From Prevotella sp. UBA6429 (lineage in GTDB: Bacteria; Bacteroidota; Bacteroidia; Bacteroidales; Bacteroidaceae), in assembly GCA_002437285.1 (NCBI GenBank), contig DJOV01000114.1, positions 1-26,058 of the forward strand: a DNA stretch of 26,058 nucleotides, written 5' to 3'. Shown one piece after another: positions 24,916 through 26,058 of the stretch (within the stretch, counting starts at the first letter, position 1; the number at the start of each line of letters is the position of its first letter). The translations under genes were made by a program, and so were the position numbers. The notes beneath the pieces were generated by a model. It saw only the letters and a program-made list of their open reading frames with translations, ran no database searches and was not told where the DNA came from.

Positions 24916-25911
24916 ATGGTTTATTTCAAGATTGAGTTTGGCCTGGGGCAGGCTCACAGTGGGTGTCCTGGCTCTTCTGCCAAGGTGAAAAAAGAGAAGG
25001 ATGGTTGGGCGGAAGTGCTCGACGAAGTGGAAAGGCTGAGGGCAGACGGGCGCTTCAAGACTGCGGCCAACTACCTGACGGCGGCACGCTCGTGGAGCCT
25101 GTACGTAGGCAACAAGTCGTGGCGGTTCTCTGGCATGACGCCGGAGAAGATGGACGGTTACCAACTGTGGCTGTGTGGGCGCGGGCTTTGCCGCAACACG
25201 GTGTCGGCCTACATGCGCAGCCTGAGGGCTGTCTACAACCGGGTGACGGGTGGCGTTGGCGACCCTTTCCGCAAGGTGTTCACAGGTCGCGAGCGCACCC
25301 GCAAGCGCAGCGTGACGGCTGACGTGATGGTGCGTCTGCAGCAGTTGGCGCTGCCCAGTGGCTCGGCGCTGGAACTGGCACGCGACCTGTTTCTCTTCGG
25401 CTTCCAGGCGCTGGGCATGCCCTTTGTGGACATGGCTTACCTGAAAAAGGAGCAGATACAGGGTGACGTTCTCTGTTACGATCGACACAAGACGGGACAG
25501 CACATCCTCGTGCCTGTCACGGAGGGCATGGCGAGCGTGATGCGGCGGCATGCCTCACCCCAGTCCGACTTTGTGTTTCCGCTGCTCACCGAGCAACGGC
25601 CCGAAGGGCTGCACCGACAATACCGGCACGCCCTGAGGCGATACAACTATCTGCTCGGCCGCTTGTCAGCCATGGTGGGAGCGCCCGGACGGCTCTCGTC
25701 TTACGTGGTGCGCCACTCGTGGGCCAGCATCGCTTACCAGCATCATGTCGACATCGGCCTCATTGGCAAGGCGCTGGGACATTCACGGACGTCCACCACG
25801 ATGGTCTACATCAAGAGCCTGTTCGACAAGGACCTGGCGACGGCCAATGAGATGCTCATGAGCGAGATAGGCATCGGCACAGCCAACAAGGCAACCGACT
25901 GGCAACGATAG
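24916..25911 (+). CDS. Tyrosine recombinase/site-specific integrase, first catalytic Arg replaced by Leu
   Basis: A 331-residue Bacteroidota-type tyrosine recombinase with an N-terminal SAM-like core-binding domain (about 35-130; YLTAARSWSLYV, NTVSAYMRSLRAVYN) and a catalytic domain. Catalytic positions: K192 in DRHKTGQ, YxxR at Y263-R266 in SSYVVRHSWAS, H289 in LGHSRTSTT and nucleophile Y298. The family usually reads FYTRGMSFVDMAYL at motif I; here it is FQALGMPFVDMAYL, so the Arg becomes L166. Tyr in place of the first His of HxxR is normal for this group as I recall it. The frame is open from 24838, but the ATG at 24916 is chosen because the extension would be encoded through the 24865-24887 palindrome. 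It diverges from susC. Such enzymes invert promoters or shuffle susC/D genes in Bacteroides; whether this one is active is uncertain. Confidence 0.9.
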   Translation: MVYFKIEFGLGQAHSGCPGSSAKVKKEKDGWAEVLDEVERLRADGRFKTAANYLTAARSWSLYVGNKSWRFSGMTPEKMDGYQLWLCGRGLCRNTVSAYMRSLRAVYNRVTGGVGDPFRKVFTGRERTRKRSVTADVMVRLQQLALPSGSALELARDLFLFGFQALGMPFVDMAYLKKEQIQGDVLCYDRHKTGQHILVPVTEGMASVMRRHASPQSDFVFPLLTEQRPEGLHRQYRHALRRYNYLLGRLSAMVGAPGRLSSYVVRHSWASIAYQHHVDIGLIGKALGHSRTSTTMVYIKSLFDKDLATANEMLMSEIGIGTANKATDWQR

Positions 25912-26006
25912 GAAAAGCCATGATCGAAAGTGCACCATTCTGCCTATTGGCGCATATTGTCATGGTTTTTGGTGCAAAACTTTGTCACGGATGATTGATG
26001 AAATAG

Positions 26007-26027
26007 AACGCGAAAATCGCGTTTTTT
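26007..26027 (+). terminator. Intrinsic terminator of the recombinase gene
   Basis: AACGCGA (26007-26013) pairs with TCGCGTT (26017-26023) around an AAA loop, within a run of six T (26022-26027). It lies about 95 bases after the stop. Confidence 0.75.
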
Positions 26028-26031
26028 GTCC

Positions 26032-26044
26032 ATCGCGCCGCGAT
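26032..26044. repeat. Second copy of the TCGCGCCGCGA palindrome
   Basis: ATCGCGCCGCGAT has 6-base arms around a central C; its 11-base core is identical, and in the same orientation, to that at 24871-24881. It lies 5 bases past the recombinase terminator, near the end of the window. Confidence 0.5.
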
Positions 26045-26058
26045 TTGCGTGGGGTAAT

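Noticed and set aside
1..26058. tRNA, rRNA or CRISPR array
   Set aside because: No cloverleaf, rRNA-like stretch or regularly spaced identical repeat was seen; the only tandem repeat is the three-unit element at 10171-10230.

Overview
The window looks like chromosomal DNA of a high-GC member of the Bacteroidota, most likely a Prevotella-like Bacteroidales. The signs are a SusC/SusD pair, an S46 dipeptidyl-peptidase, two secreted proteins ending in short type IX secretion (T9SS) sorting signals, a DUF4369/thioredoxin-like lipoprotein, and several intergenic matches to the Bacteroidota -7 promoter element TAnnTTTG. Shine-Dalgarno sequences are not evident. I count 15 protein genes, no RNA gene and no CRISPR array. 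The largest gap between genes is the 267-base divergent region 14403-14669, so there is no long empty stretch.

Layout. 90-4844: a T9SS-exported metallopeptidase-like protein (minus) diverges from a DPP7-type dipeptidyl-peptidase (plus); their predicted promoters are about 45 bases apart. 4845-8274: a LOG-family phosphoribohydrolase (minus) diverges from a large outer-membrane DUF3943 protein (plus); both flanks hold hairpins between convergent genes, one a perfect 58-base palindrome. 8275-10025 (minus): a lipoprotein with a thioredoxin fold that has lost both active-site cysteines, then a zinc-ribbon Nudix hydrolase. 10223-14402 (minus): a probable operon of a fused SpmA/SpmB-like membrane protein, a Wzx-like flippase and a MATE exporter. 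14585-16706 (plus): a DEAD-box RNA helicase with a TTG start, a structured leader and a cluster of three hairpins behind it.

16741-24758 (minus) is the most integrated region: susC, susD and a surface lipoprotein, an intrinsic terminator, then a C10 (streptopain-like) cysteine peptidase whose stop overlaps the start of a small lipoprotein. No glycosidase is present. Together with the DPP7-type peptidase and the metallopeptidase-like protein upstream, this suggests extracellular protein digestion with TonB-dependent peptide uptake, in the manner of RagAB. That functional reading is inference.

24852-26044: a tyrosine recombinase diverges from susC. It has Leu where its family normally has the first catalytic Arg. 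The gene lies between two copies of the near-palindrome TCGCGCCGCGA, one overlapping its predicted transcription start and one just past its terminator. This recombinase/palindrome/susC arrangement and the C10 peptidase-lipoprotein couple are the best candidates for something not yet described.
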